Of a DNA stretch of 64,000 nucleotides, positions 54,035-62,755 are shown one piece after another. Every line of letters starts with the position of its first letter. Position 1 is the stretch's first letter. The translations under genes were made by a program, and so were the position numbers. The notes below the pieces were generated by a model. The model had not been told where the DNA came from. It did not search any database and worked only from the letters and a program-made list of their open reading frames with translations. The stretch is from Nitrospira sp. Lineage in GTDB: Bacteria > Nitrospirota > Nitrospiria > Nitrospirales > Nitrospiraceae. The stretch is taken from assembly GCA_030692565.1 (NCBI GenBank), contig JAUYAO010000047.1, positions 1 through 64,000 of the forward strand, read 5' to 3'.

Positions 54035-54742
54035 CTACCGTTCCAATGGACGCTCGTCTGATTGCGCCTTCGAGGTCTCCCGAGAGAGTTGAATCAGATC
54101 GATCACGACGACGCGCCCTTCATCGATATAGGGCCATGACTCACGTTCATCGGCGGGAACGACAGCCAACGCAGGTGTGAACGTGACACGGAAGTCTGAT
54201 CGATCGATCGGCAGCAACGGGCTGTCGATGGGATCAATCTCCGCCACGATGTTCTGATTCATCCCTGCGGACGGCAGCGTACGCTGATTGGCCAACACGA
54301 CATAGAGATGAGTCTGGCGGACAAAGAACCCTCCGGAGGTGATCGCCAGCCCGACGCTCGCATCAGCGACGCGACGGTAAAACGTGACAAGTTCCTCCGG
54401 CCTCGCCTGCTCGATGGCACGGCTGAGTTGGGGCGCGAGGCGCTGGATTTCTATCGTGGAGAACGCAGGAGACTCCTGGGTGTTCCCCATGGTGATCGGC
54501 GACATGACGCCTCGTCTCGGGACGACGCGTAGGCCGGAGAGGACCTGCGTGATCTGCTCCGTCGTGATGCGTGCCGGGTGGCTATGGCCATTTCTTGCCC
54601 GTTTGTCGACATGCAAACGGACGGAGGTGATCGGATCCTGATAAACCTGGCGGGACTGCGGCAATCCGGCACAGCCAGGCAAGAGAAGAAGACCCACGCC
54701 ACACAAAGCGAATAGCCGGTATCGGAAGGGATTTGTCCTCAC
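54035..54742 (-). CDS. Hypothetical lipoprotein, last gene of the arsenic-phosphate operon
   Basis: 235 residues from the GTG at 54742, whose GTGA overlaps the stop of the PstS-like gene. Signal peptide VRTNPFRYRLFALCGVGLLL with lipobox LLPGC. The body has QRTLPSAGMNQNIVAEIDPI and other beta-rich stretches; no family recognised. Its coding frame ends at ...DERPLER, but another frame stays open with a coding look for about 80 more codons, so the present end may be a frameshift. Probably anchored to the outer membrane, perhaps assisting the porin or binding protein. Confidence 0.65.
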   Translation of the reverse strand: MRTNPFRYRLFALCGVGLLLLPGCAGLPQSRQVYQDPITSVRLHVDKRARNGHSHPARITTEQITQVLSGLRVVPRRGVMSPITMGNTQESPAFSTIEIQRLAPQLSRAIEQARPEELVTFYRRVADASVGLAITSGGFFVRQTHLYVVLANQRTLPSAGMNQNIVAEIDPIDSPLLPIDRSDFRVTFTPALAVVPADERESWPYIDEGRVVVIDLIQLSRETSKAQSDERPLER

Positions 54743-55974
54743 AGAGCTTTTTCCCTCTGCATTCCCTTTTGATCGGTCAGTCGGTGCCGGGTCTCTCCAG
54801 AGTCTTGCAGTGGCGGCCGCCATGCCCCACCTACCTCCGCGGCGCGTTGCATCTCAAGTGATGGTTCTGGGCTTGCCATCATGGCGCCATGGCTCAATCT
54901 CAACGCCTGCCGGTTCCTCGTCACATGAACGCCTGTCAGCGGATACAAACCTGCCCGGCCGACCATCTCTTGCCCTTCCCAGCTATTGATGAACGATAGA
55001 AACTCGCTGACGACTTGATCAAGCTCCTCCTTCAGACTCTTCTTCACGTAAAGATAGAGGGGCCGACTTAGAGGATACACTTCGGACAGCACGTTGTCCT
55101 GCGACGGCAACAAGGCCGGCTCACCGGGCTTGCTTGCGATCGGCACCAGGCGAACCGATGGCATCTGAAACCCGACCCCGGCATAGCCGATCGCCAAGGA
55201 ATCTTGTGCGATGGCGAGAACCGTGGAGGCGGAACCCGGTTGCTCGATCACCTCCTCGTTGAGTTCACCGTCAAGCAGCGCCAGATGCTTGAACACGGCG
55301 CGGGTGCCCGAGCGTTTGTCGCGCCCGTACAGACGAAGCGGCTGCTGCGCCAGCGCCCCTTCAAGGAGACCGGCCTGCTTCCACGTCACAACGGGGGCAT
55401 GGCCTCGCTTGCGCTCTTTCCCAAAGATGCCATCCAGCTGCGCCAAGGTCAGTTGCGGCAGGGGATTATCTTTGTGGACGTAGATTGCCAGGGCGTCCAT
55501 TGCGATCGGAATGCCGATGGGACGATAGCCATGATTGCTTTCGAATCCGGCGAGTTCATCCTCGGTTAACCCACGAGACGAAGCGAGTAGCTCGACCCGA
55601 GTGGCGCCTTCATTGCCTTTCCCTCGAGCTTTGTCCCCACGTCGCTGGTAGGAATGGCCTAATTGAAACTCCCGGATTGCGGCATGTGTGCCGACACCGT
55701 CCACGGCGATCTTTATGCCAGGATGACTGCTCATGAACCGGGCGGCCAACTTCGAGACGAGCGGATTCATCGTGTCTGATCCCGCGATGCTGAGTCGGCC
55801 CGTCAGGCCATCATGATCAGGGATGTAGCGCTCAATGGTGGAATCCAGCGCAAGTCCTCCGGGCTGAGTAATTCCCCCTTGTTCAGCCAAGCCGTGCAGC
55901 GGGAAAAGGGGTAAGCAGAGCAGACTCGTGAGGAAGAGCATCCGGACTCCTGTCTTATCCGCGCGTCGTGGCAT
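54739..55974 (-). CDS. pstS: PstS-like phosphate-binding protein
   Basis: 411 residues with a signal peptide (hydrophobic about 12-28). The PstS signature region LTGRLSIAGSDTMNPLVSKL, the FMSSHPGIKIAVDGVGTHAA stretch and IGYAGVGFQ fit the phosphate-binding family (SBP_like). About 60 residues extend beyond the fold at the C-terminus. GGAGGA precedes the ATG. No pstC, pstA or pstB is near, so it does not serve a normal ABC importer here; it may bind phosphate or arsenate in the periplasm for the porin/PiT pair. Confidence 0.85.
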   Translation of the reverse strand: MPRRADKTGVRMLFLTSLLCLPLFPLHGLAEQGGITQPGGLALDSTIERYIPDHDGLTGRLSIAGSDTMNPLVSKLAARFMSSHPGIKIAVDGVGTHAAIREFQLGHSYQRRGDKARGKGNEGATRVELLASSRGLTEDELAGFESNHGYRPIGIPIAMDALAIYVHKDNPLPQLTLAQLDGIFGKERKRGHAPVVTWKQAGLLEGALAQQPLRLYGRDKRSGTRAVFKHLALLDGELNEEVIEQPGSASTVLAIAQDSLAIGYAGVGFQMPSVRLVPIASKPGEPALLPSQDNVLSEVYPLSRPLYLYVKKSLKEELDQVVSEFLSFINSWEGQEMVGRAGLYPLTGVHVTRNRQALRLSHGAMMASPEPSLEMQRAAEVGGAWRPPLQDSGETRHRLTDQKGMQREKAL

Positions 55975-56047
55975 TCACTGTCCTCCTACGAATGGATGCG
56001 AGGTCATTCAAGTCATTTCAATTCGAGCGTCCGCCTGGGTGAGGTGA

Positions 56048-57505
56048 TCAATTCCAAAACCATTGCGCTTGAAATCGCAGTTGTGAGGCGTCGAAATCGT
56101 CTTGAGGGCGCCCGACGACCAACTGCGAATTCAACCCGTTCTTGATGACATAATCGGCCATCAATCGGAGGTGCGTATCCGGCTCCCACACCAAACCGAA
56201 GTTCCAAGTCCGTGATTGGCCGTCGGGCGCGCCATTGAGCGATTTGAACCCGCCGTAGTACTCGCCCCAGCGAATATAGGGCGTCAGCATGCCGACATCG
56301 GAATAGCGCCAAGTGTAGTATCCCTGTACATAGCCGCCGTGCAGGCTGGCTTCATCGATGAAGCCTGTTTGGGCGTTCCGCTTGGGACCACGACCGACGG
56401 TAAATTCGGCCAGGAAGCCCCAGGGCTGCGGTGGGGTCCACAGATAGGCGGTCACACGCTGGTCCTTAACATCACAGCCTCCTTCCTTGTTCAAACTATT
56501 GTGACATCGCGCCGCGCTCGCTACCGCTGGTTGACTGGCCCCTTGCACCGAGAACGTGCCATGAAATGCCATGACGCCGGTTTCCAGCAGCCGCCCGTTT
56601 TGAAACTCAAACGGATAGGCCAGCTTCGCCCCGACGTGCTTGTCCTTGTTCAATTCGTCACGGTTTCGAGCCTGACCGTTGTAGACCATGATCCCGAACA
56701 CTCCGTAATCTCCCGGACCATTGTGATAAGCAGCCAGCTCGGTGAACCGTTCCTGCGCGATCTTTGGGCTCCAATAGTAGGCGATGCCTAGGTCTCGCTC
56801 GCCGGGAGCCCCACTCTGGATTGATTCGTGCCGATCCAGCTCTTGCCGGTTTGTGCTGGAGCGGTAGGTATCGAAGGCGTTCGGCACGCGATGCAGCCCG
56901 AGTCGCACACGGTGCACGCGGTCAGTCGTGAGATAGTAGTCCATGTAGGCGTCGATGATTTCTCGATTCGACAATTGCTGCTGCCCTCCCTCCAGCGCGA
57001 ACTGGGTGAAGAAGGCGATTCGCTCTGATACCTGGCCTTGCAACACTAGCCGCAAGCGCCTCACGAAAAATTCGTTGCCCTGCTGGTCTCCGAAAGGGTC
57101 GTTCAAAGGGAGATCGAACTTGCCGTCGCTCGCGCCAAGGTTATAGCGAAACTGGCCGTACCCGTTGATGCGAATCCGCTCGTACCAGCGGGGATTCCCG
57201 GCCATTTGCATCTCGGCCGACTGCTCGAAGACGCGGCGTTCTTCTTCCGCCTTCAACCGAACCCAGTCATCCTGCGTAATGACCCCCCTTCCCAGCAGAA
57301 GATTTTCGAGCGTGGCGCTCTGGATCGTCACACGCTGGCCGGAACCAGCGCGGCCGCCGTCGGAAGCCTGAGGACCACTCGACTCCGGCTGGAGACCAGC
57401 GACAGGCGGTTCGGACGCTGCAGCAGCAGTAGCGCTGAGCATTCCCACGATGAACACCAGACAACACGCGTAGGGAATTTCAAACCTCCAAGACGACAAC
57501 GCCAC
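56048..57505 (-). CDS. Phosphate-selective porin OprO/OprP-like
   Basis: 485 residues from a GTG with AGGAGGA before it; the open frame is 89 codons longer but not porin-like. Signal peptide (CCLVFIVGMLSATAAA). A short helical segment follows, then a 16-strand-type barrel: many alternating strands such as WYERIRINGYGQFRYNLG, FFVRRLRLVLQGQ, and the last strand QLRFQAQWFWN ending in an aromatic. OprP-type porins let phosphate (and arsenate) cross the outer membrane. Between pit and the pstS-like gene. Confidence 0.82.
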   Translation of the reverse strand: MALSSWRFEIPYACCLVFIVGMLSATAAAASEPPVAGLQPESSGPQASDGGRAGSGQRVTIQSATLENLLLGRGVITQDDWVRLKAEEERRVFEQSAEMQMAGNPRWYERIRINGYGQFRYNLGASDGKFDLPLNDPFGDQQGNEFFVRRLRLVLQGQVSERIAFFTQFALEGGQQQLSNREIIDAYMDYYLTTDRVHRVRLGLHRVPNAFDTYRSSTNRQELDRHESIQSGAPGERDLGIAYYWSPKIAQERFTELAAYHNGPGDYGVFGIMVYNGQARNRDELNKDKHVGAKLAYPFEFQNGRLLETGVMAFHGTFSVQGASQPAVASAARCHNSLNKEGGCDVKDQRVTAYLWTPPQPWGFLAEFTVGRGPKRNAQTGFIDEASLHGGYVQGYYTWRYSDVGMLTPYIRWGEYYGGFKSLNGAPDGQSRTWNFGLVWEPDTHLRLMADYVIKNGLNSQLVVGRPQDDFDASQLRFQAQWFWN

Positions 57506-57666
57506 AGAATCCTCCTCGATTGACCACAAGCCATTCCCCGCAGAAGCTCTATGAGAAGAGTCTGCGTAGCTGCATAGAAGTATGTTGATGAGTCCATGTA
57601 TGAACGCGATCAAGCCAGGTTCAATCCCGTGTATCACGTTATATTGGAGGGAAACTGTGAGACCGC

Positions 57667-58803
57667 TTACAATAGCCCTCGGACGAAGAAAACGTAGGCG
57701 AGTGCGGAAAGAAGCGCGGAAGCAGGGAGCGTGACGACCCACGCGAGGACCATGTCCCGGACGGTCGTCCAACGTACGGCGCTCATGCCTTTCAACAACC
57801 CGATTCCAATAATGGCCGAGCTGCTGACGTGCGTCGTTGAGACAGGCAGCCCCATCAAGGCCGAGACGAACACGAGAGACGAGGTTGTGAGATTTGCGGA
57901 CAATCCTTCGCTGTGATTCATCTGAGTAACCTTTTCAGCCAGAACTTTTGTAACGCGGAGTCCTCCGAGGTAGCTGCCGAGCCCCATGGCCACCGCGACG
58001 CCGATGATCGCGGCACTCTGCGCTGCTACGCTGGGCCATGATGCGATGGCGCTCCCGAGCAATAACATCGCGGCAATCTTGGGCGCGTCATTCGTCCCAC
58101 GCGCCAAGGAGGCCAACCCGCTCGAACACCAATGAATGCTGTCCATTCCAACCATGAGCCCGTTCAGTCCAGCCCGGTCGCACTGAGCAGGAACAGCCAT
58201 CACAGGTCGCCCCAGCGTCATCGTTTGAAACAGGGTTCGTGTTGCACCCTGTCCATCGATCATGACCAGCGCCCGAGCCGTCGGCATCACACACAGACAC
58301 GTTCCCTCCCAACGAGCCGCGAGCCTTCGTGTGAGTGGATGCAGCACGAGAGAGAGCGCCAACGCCAGCAGAGGGCTCAGAATGAGCGGCAGCACAATTT
58401 TCTTTCCAATCCCCTCCCAGAGCAGTCCCTCTCTCCCAAATGCGATGAGGCCCGCCCCGACGATCGCCCCAGTCAGCGCATGAGTGGTCGAAACGGGCAG
58501 TCCGGTCCACGAAGCGACGAGGACCCAGAGCATGGCGCCAACGAGCACGGCCACAACGAGTTTGGGCGAAGCAGAGACGCCAGGTGCCAGCAATCCTTGA
58601 CTGAAGGTCTTGACCATTGCCGTGGCGATCACTCCTGAGAGCACAGCACCAAGGACCGTCCATGCTGTCCCCCAGAGAATGGCCGTGCGATACCCCGTCA
58701 CCCCGCTTCCAACAAGGGTGGCGATGGCCTTGGAGACATCATTGGCTCCATTGGCAAACGCCAATGCCAGCAGCAGCACGAATGCGACGACCGAGACATC
58801 CAT
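57667..58803 (-). CDS. pit: Low-affinity inorganic phosphate transporter, PiT family
   Basis: 378 residues, about ten membrane helices. The duplicated PiT signatures are present: FANGANDVSKAIATLVGSG near residue 17 and ARGTNDAPKIAAMLLLGS near 235, plus two PVSTTH motifs. Imports phosphate (with metal, by proton symport) and also arsenate in other bacteria. It begins 9 bases after arsS ends. Confidence 0.93.
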   Translation of the reverse strand: MDVSVVAFVLLLALAFANGANDVSKAIATLVGSGVTGYRTAILWGTAWTVLGAVLSGVIATAMVKTFSQGLLAPGVSASPKLVVAVLVGAMLWVLVASWTGLPVSTTHALTGAIVGAGLIAFGREGLLWEGIGKKIVLPLILSPLLALALSLVLHPLTRRLAARWEGTCLCVMPTARALVMIDGQGATRTLFQTMTLGRPVMAVPAQCDRAGLNGLMVGMDSIHWCSSGLASLARGTNDAPKIAAMLLLGSAIASWPSVAAQSAAIIGVAVAMGLGSYLGGLRVTKVLAEKVTQMNHSEGLSANLTTSSLVFVSALMGLPVSTTHVSSSAIIGIGLLKGMSAVRWTTVRDMVLAWVVTLPASALLSALAYVFFVRGLL

Positions 58804-58812
58804 GGATTCGTC

Positions 58813-59868
58813 CTATCCTCTCGATGCTGTTCCAGCGACCGCCCCGCCGCAGGAGGAGCCTGAGCCGGCTGTACAGCCATAGCAGTGGTTGCGCATGACG
58901 ATCTGGCGTTGATTCAGTTGAGCCGGATCAAAGTCGCGGATATGGGCAGGCGCGCCCTGGCTCACTGGCAGTTCGAGCATCTGATTGAAGTCGCAGTCAT
59001 AGAGCGTGCCATCCCACCCGATGGAAATCATTGATCGGCACATCACACCGGCGGCCGCTGTGGGATTGAATGCAGTAGCCAACCGCTCCATATACTGCTC
59101 GTAGTTGCCGCTTTCCACGAGAAACTCGAGATATCGACTCACGGGCATGTTGGTGATCGTATAGAGATGGGTGAACTCGACGCCATGGCGAGTCTGGAGT
59201 TCCTTATGAAACTGCGCTTCGATGGCCTCTTGCTTGGGAGGGAGAAAGGCGCCGACCGGATTGTGCACGAGATTCAAGAGCAGGCCGCTGTCGGGGCGGC
59301 CGTATCCCAGCCCGTTCAACAAGCGCAGAGCCTCGATCGACTTCTCGAAAATGCCGTCGCCGCGCTGCGCGTCGGTCTGGCTGGCGCGGTAGGAGGGCAG
59401 CGAGGCGATGATTTCGACCCGATGCGTCGCCAAAAACTCGGCCAAGTCTGCCTGTGAGGGGATCAGGAGCACGGATAAATTACAGCGATCCATCACATGC
59501 CGGCCAAGCGCACGAGCCTGTTCAACCAGCCAGCGAAAGTTTGGATTCAGTTCCGGCGCGCCCCCCGTCAGATCGACCGTGGGAATGTCGGTCTTAGCGA
59601 GCGCCTGCATGCACAGCTCGGCTGTGTCGCGCGACATGCGTTCGGTCCGATCCGGGCCTGCATCTACATGACAGTGCTTGCAGGTCTGGTTGCAGAGCTT
59701 GCCCACGTTGATTTGGAAGACGGTTATCCCAGTGGCTCGAAGCGGGAAGAGGCCGGCTTGTTCGAGCCGAGTCTTAAACGACGCCTGGCCGTGCGTATCG
59801 GCCAACAGTTTGAGCTGTTCGGCTGCAGAGGCTAGTGGATGGTGTTCTCCCAATAGGGTCAGCGGCAT
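58813..59868 (-). CDS. arsS: Arsenosugar biosynthesis-type radical SAM protein ArsS
   Basis: 351 residues. Radical SAM cluster CNQTCKHCHVDAGP near residue 55, and the Cys-rich C-terminus CYGCTAGSGSSCGG typical of the DUF3641/ArsS family. These proteins attach a deoxyadenosyl group to dimethylarsenite on the way to arsenosugars and usually stand beside arsM. The ATG at MPLTLLGEHHPLAS has GAGGG before it. Located between arsR and pit. Confidence 0.9.
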   Translation of the reverse strand: MPLTLLGEHHPLASAAEQLKLLADTHGQASFKTRLEQAGLFPLRATGITVFQINVGKLCNQTCKHCHVDAGPDRTERMSRDTAELCMQALAKTDIPTVDLTGGAPELNPNFRWLVEQARALGRHVMDRCNLSVLLIPSQADLAEFLATHRVEIIASLPSYRASQTDAQRGDGIFEKSIEALRLLNGLGYGRPDSGLLLNLVHNPVGAFLPPKQEAIEAQFHKELQTRHGVEFTHLYTITNMPVSRYLEFLVESGNYEQYMERLATAFNPTAAAGVMCRSMISIGWDGTLYDCDFNQMLELPVSQGAPAHIRDFDPAQLNQRQIVMRNHCYGCTAGSGSSCGGAVAGTASRG

Positions 59869-59916
59869 GTCGAGGCCCTCACAAACACAACAGTCCCTCT
59901 CACGAGCCAAGCCACC

Positions 59917-60276
59917 TCAGCGTACATGCGTCACCGCGGTCAAAACAGTTTCAGGGAAGCGCACCTCGCAACACCCAAAATTCAGGGCCTGCCCTTGCCG
60001 ATTCGCTAACGCCCGTTGGACGGTCGGAGCGATGCGATAGCAGACCTGCTTGCCGTCCCGGAGCCCTTCGACTAACCCGGCATCGCGAAGAATGCGAAGA
60101 TGATGGGAGATGTGCGGCTGCGGACAGCGCAATTCTCGCACAAGCTCCGTCACGCATTTCTCCTCGACCAGCAGGGACTCCAGAAGACGCAGCCGGGTCT
60201 TATCTGCCAACGCTTTCAGCACCGTGGCACATTGGCCCACGGTGAGGGTGTCGCTTGTTGAGGCACACTTCATCAA
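59917..60276 (-). CDS. arsR: ArsR-family regulator
   Basis: 119 residues, winged helix (ALADKTRLRLLESLL and CPQPHISHHLRILRDAGLV). Several Cys: one at KCVTELVRELRC near the recognition helix and FGCCEV near the C-terminus, so metal or As(III) binding by a Cys set is likely, though not the plain ELCVCDL of E. coli ArsR. It overlaps the end of arsM (4 bases) and should control the operon it sits in. Confidence 0.9.
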   Translation of the reverse strand: MMKCASTSDTLTVGQCATVLKALADKTRLRLLESLLVEEKCVTELVRELRCPQPHISHHLRILRDAGLVEGLRDGKQVCYRIAPTVQRALANRQGQALNFGCCEVRFPETVLTAVTHVR

Positions 60277-61460
60277 CAGCAGGCTCCCTCAGGTGAACAG
60301 GTGACGGCCCCCCCAGTCACGCGTTGACCGGCGCGATTGAGGATCGCAAAATGCGGGGCATAGCCTTCCGATTCAAGGACCTTGAGGCTCTTAGAGCAAA
60401 TTTCCAGTGGCTCGCCGCGCCGAAAGACATGATGATCGTCATCCTGCGCTTCCATGAATGGCCCTGCCAGCAAGGCAAAATCGCCTCGCCAGACGCAGGG
60501 GGTCTGTTCGGGAAACACCGCGGTCCAGCGTGGATCTGTCTGGTCGAGCGTCACCGGATCTTGTGACAAGACAAACTGTGCGGCAAATGGCGGCTGGCTC
60601 AGAAGCCGCGCCGCTTCTGTGGTGAGTGCTTGTGGAATCCCGCGCCGATACGTTGTCCCGAGTTCATCCACCACCCGGCTGAAGGGGCCGCGCAATGTCG
60701 CGTAGCGTGGGCCGGATGCCGGGGCATGCGCAGGGAGTTTGTAGCCGGTTAAGGTCACCGAGAAGAAATGGATGCCGTCGATCCGTTGCCAGGGTGACGA
60801 CTTGATCAGATGGATGCCGGCAAACCCCGCCTCCGTCGTGCCAGCCATATAGTCGGTGAGAGTCAAGGCGCCCGACAGGCAGTCGCCCCATTTCTCCGCA
60901 TCGTGAACCAGATACTGAGGCACGGGCTGGTCGGCGACAATATCTGAAATCGTGAAACGTCCACCTAATTTGGCGATGCGGAACATTTCGCGGAAGACCT
61001 TGCGCTTGTCCGGGGCCAGATTGATCACGCAATTGGAAATAATCAAATCAACCGTGTCATCCTCCACTGGCATGGCATCAGCCAGACCTTTTCTGAACTC
61101 AACATTGGAGAACGGATAGCCGAGATTGCCGGCCACGATCACGGCGTTCCTGCGTGCGATCGCCAGCATTGTATCCGTCATGTCGATCCCGATCACACGG
61201 CCAGTCGGGCCGACAAGGCGCGAGGCCTCGAAGCAGTCGATACCGCCACCTGATCCGATGTCCAGAACGGTTTCCCCGGCGCGCACGGTTTTCAGACCGG
61301 CGGGCGTGCCGCAGCCATAGGAGATCTTGAGGACCTCCTCCGGGATGAAAGTCTTGAGGTGGCTCATGTCATAGCTGGTCGGGCAACACATTTGCTCGCC
61401 CGAGCTGGCCGCCCGGGCGTATCGATCACTGACGGCCTGGGCAATGTTCTCTCCTGACAT
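60273..61460 (-). CDS. arsM: Arsenite methyltransferase ArsM, extended form
   Basis: 395 residues. Class I SAM domain with LDIGSGGGIDCFEAS. The Cys set of ArsM is present: CCPTSYD (25-26), GCGTP (50), SNCVINL (about 143) and WGDCLSGAL. It methylates As(III) to mono- and dimethyl forms. The last 150 residues form a second domain (RWTAVFPEQTPCVWRGDFALLAGP) ending in CSPEGACC, a Cys pair plus one that may hold arsenic. First gene of the operon. Confidence 0.88.
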   Translation of the reverse strand: MSGENIAQAVSDRYARAASSGEQMCCPTSYDMSHLKTFIPEEVLKISYGCGTPAGLKTVRAGETVLDIGSGGGIDCFEASRLVGPTGRVIGIDMTDTMLAIARRNAVIVAGNLGYPFSNVEFRKGLADAMPVEDDTVDLIISNCVINLAPDKRKVFREMFRIAKLGGRFTISDIVADQPVPQYLVHDAEKWGDCLSGALTLTDYMAGTTEAGFAGIHLIKSSPWQRIDGIHFFSVTLTGYKLPAHAPASGPRYATLRGPFSRVVDELGTTYRRGIPQALTTEAARLLSQPPFAAQFVLSQDPVTLDQTDPRWTAVFPEQTPCVWRGDFALLAGPFMEAQDDDHHVFRRGEPLEICSKSLKVLESEGYAPHFAILNRAGQRVTGGAVTCSPEGACC

Positions 61461-61481
61461 GACTCCCCCGCTAAGTTATGA

Positions 61482-61503
61482 ACATATGGAGATACGTCTA
61501 TGT
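61482..61503 (-). promoter_or_regulatory. Candidate ArsR operator upstream of arsM
   Basis: Imperfect dyad ACATA-(12 bases)-TATGT, 22 bases before the arsM start, where a promoter-overlapping site of an ArsR dimer would lie. Sequence-only suggestion. Confidence 0.4.
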
Positions 61504-61589
61504 ATTAACCATTCCTATTCAAGATCAAACCTGCTCTTGTAATAGGTGGATATCTCGATAGGAGCATACAGCGAGAGACACGAGGCTTC

Positions 61590-61605
61590 TGTAAGCTGGC
61601 TTACA
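61590..61605. promoter_or_regulatory. Perfect 16-base palindrome in the arsM-merR gap
   Basis: TGTAAGC-TG-GCTTACA, immediately followed by AATGTTGACG, which holds a -35-like TTGACG. It may be an operator for one of the divergent units. No matching repeat elsewhere in the window was noticed. Confidence 0.5.
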
Positions 61606-61709
61606 ATGTTGACGCACCCGGTCTCTTGGCCGTCGAAGCGGTAGAGAAGAGACGCTTGTTCAAGAGAAGGCTTACGGGAGGAAGAATGAAAAAAAGAACG
61701 CGTGCCCTC

Positions 61710-61741
61710 TTGACTCAGTACTATGGTACAGGGTGTAGCGT
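61710..61741 (+). promoter_or_regulatory. MerR-type promoter/operator of the mer operon
   Basis: -35 TTGACT (61710-61715), then the dyad GTAC-TATG-GTAC (61718-61729) within the spacer, and a -10-like TAGCGT about 19-20 bases from the -35. This long spacer with GTAC arms is the classic MerR-activated arrangement. merR starts 19 bases on. Confidence 0.7.
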
Positions 61742-61759
61742 CTTATCGGAGGTGAGAAG

Positions 61760-62203
61760 ATGACAGTTGAGTGCACTATCGGGCAACTCGCGAAAGCGGT
61801 CGGCGTCAACATCCAGACAGTGCGGTACTACGAACGGCTCAGGCTGCTTGGTCCGTCTGCGCGCCGACCATCGGGATACCGGATCTATGGCGAAGACGAG
61901 GAACGGAGGCTTCGGTTCATCAAGAACGCTCAAGCACTGGGATTCACGCTGCAAGAAATCGCCGAACTGCTCAAGCTCAGTGTCACGTCGACCGCGCGCT
62001 GCGGTGATGTACAACGACGAGCGCAAACCAAGCTGACGCACGTAGAGGCGAAAGTGCGGGATCTGCAAGCGCTCGCCCGGGCGCTTCGGAACCTGATTCG
62101 AGACTGCCGGGCCGGGCAGCCGACGGATCGCTGTCCGATTTTGCAGAGTCTGGAGAAGACAGAAAGGAAGGTCAACGATGACAACCGAAAAACGACGCGT
62201 TGA
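61760..62203 (+). CDS. merR: Mercury-responsive MerR regulator
   Basis: 147 residues. N-terminal winged helix (IGQLAKAVGVNIQTVRYYER and PSGYRIYGEDEERRLRFI), dimer helix and the three mercury ligands Cys 81, 116 and 125, the spacing of true MerR. GGAGGTGAG precedes the ATG. It is read in the same direction as the other mer genes, unlike the divergent Tn21/Tn501 order, so the operon induces its own regulator. Confidence 0.92.
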   Translation: MTVECTIGQLAKAVGVNIQTVRYYERLRLLGPSARRPSGYRIYGEDEERRLRFIKNAQALGFTLQEIAELLKLSVTSTARCGDVQRRAQTKLTHVEAKVRDLQALARALRNLIRDCRAGQPTDRCPILQSLEKTERKVNDDNRKTTR

Positions 62204-62456
62204 TGTGTTTACGGCCGGCTGTCCGCTTTGCGAGGAGACCGTCAATTTGGTGCAGTCGCTGGCCTGCCCGAGTTGTGGCATACGAGTTTATGACCTACGA
62301 GCGGGCTGCGATACGAACGAATGCCGAGAGAAAGCCAGACGCTACGGAATTACCGCGGTCCGCGCGATTGCAGTCGATGGCGTGCTCTTGGACTGTTACC
62401 GACGGGAGCCACTCTCGGCTCACACCTTGAGGGCGGCTGGCATCGGTCAGCCATGA
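62178..62456 (+). CDS. Thioredoxin/glutaredoxin-like protein in the mer operon
   Basis: 92 residues. FTAGCPLCEE at the N-terminus (CxxC) and CPSCG further on, then GITAVRAIAVDGVLLDC, a thioredoxin-type strand pattern. It overlaps merR by 26 bases. No MerP is present, so this small Cys protein may shuttle mercury or reduce thiols (inference). Confidence 0.7.
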   Translation: MTTEKRRVDVFTAGCPLCEETVNLVQSLACPSCGIRVYDLRAGCDTNECREKARRYGITAVRAIAVDGVLLDCYRREPLSAHTLRAAGIGQP

Positions 62457-62467
62457 AAAGGGGTCGG

Positions 62468-62755
62468 ATGGAAGAGAATCAGCGTAAGCGACTGCTGTGG
62501 ACAGGGTTGATTGGCTCAGGGGTTGTTGCCTTGTGTTGTGTGACGCCGATCTTGGTGGTGCTGTTAGGAGTGGTTGGGCTCGGGAGCATCACCGGCTATC
62601 TGGACGCAGTACTCCTTCCGGCACTGGTCCTGTTCCTGGGTCTTGCCCTGTATGCAGGAACTCGCCAGCAGCACGCCACGGGGAGGGCCTGCTGCACGCA
62701 CCATGCATCCGAGAGTCGGGAGGAACGAGGTGTTGAGACAAGGAGAAACGGATGA
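62468..62755 (+). CDS. merF: Mercury transporter MerF
   Basis: 95 residues from the ATG of MEENQRKRL (GGGG just before). Two membrane helices with the vicinal Cys pair GVVALCCVTPILVVLLG and a second CC at RACCTHH; LDAVLLPALVLFLGLALYAG is the usual second helix. It moves Hg(II) into the cytoplasm. A start five codons upstream, overlapping the previous stop, is the alternative. Confidence 0.88.
   Translation: MEENQRKRLLWTGLIGSGVVALCCVTPILVVLLGVVGLGSITGYLDAVLLPALVLFLGLALYAGTRQQHATGRACCTHHASESREERGVETRRNG

Noticed and set aside
57506-57772. Longer porin start overlapping pit
   Set aside because: No signal peptide on the long form; GTG 57505 has a strong Shine-Dalgarno and a proper signal sequence.
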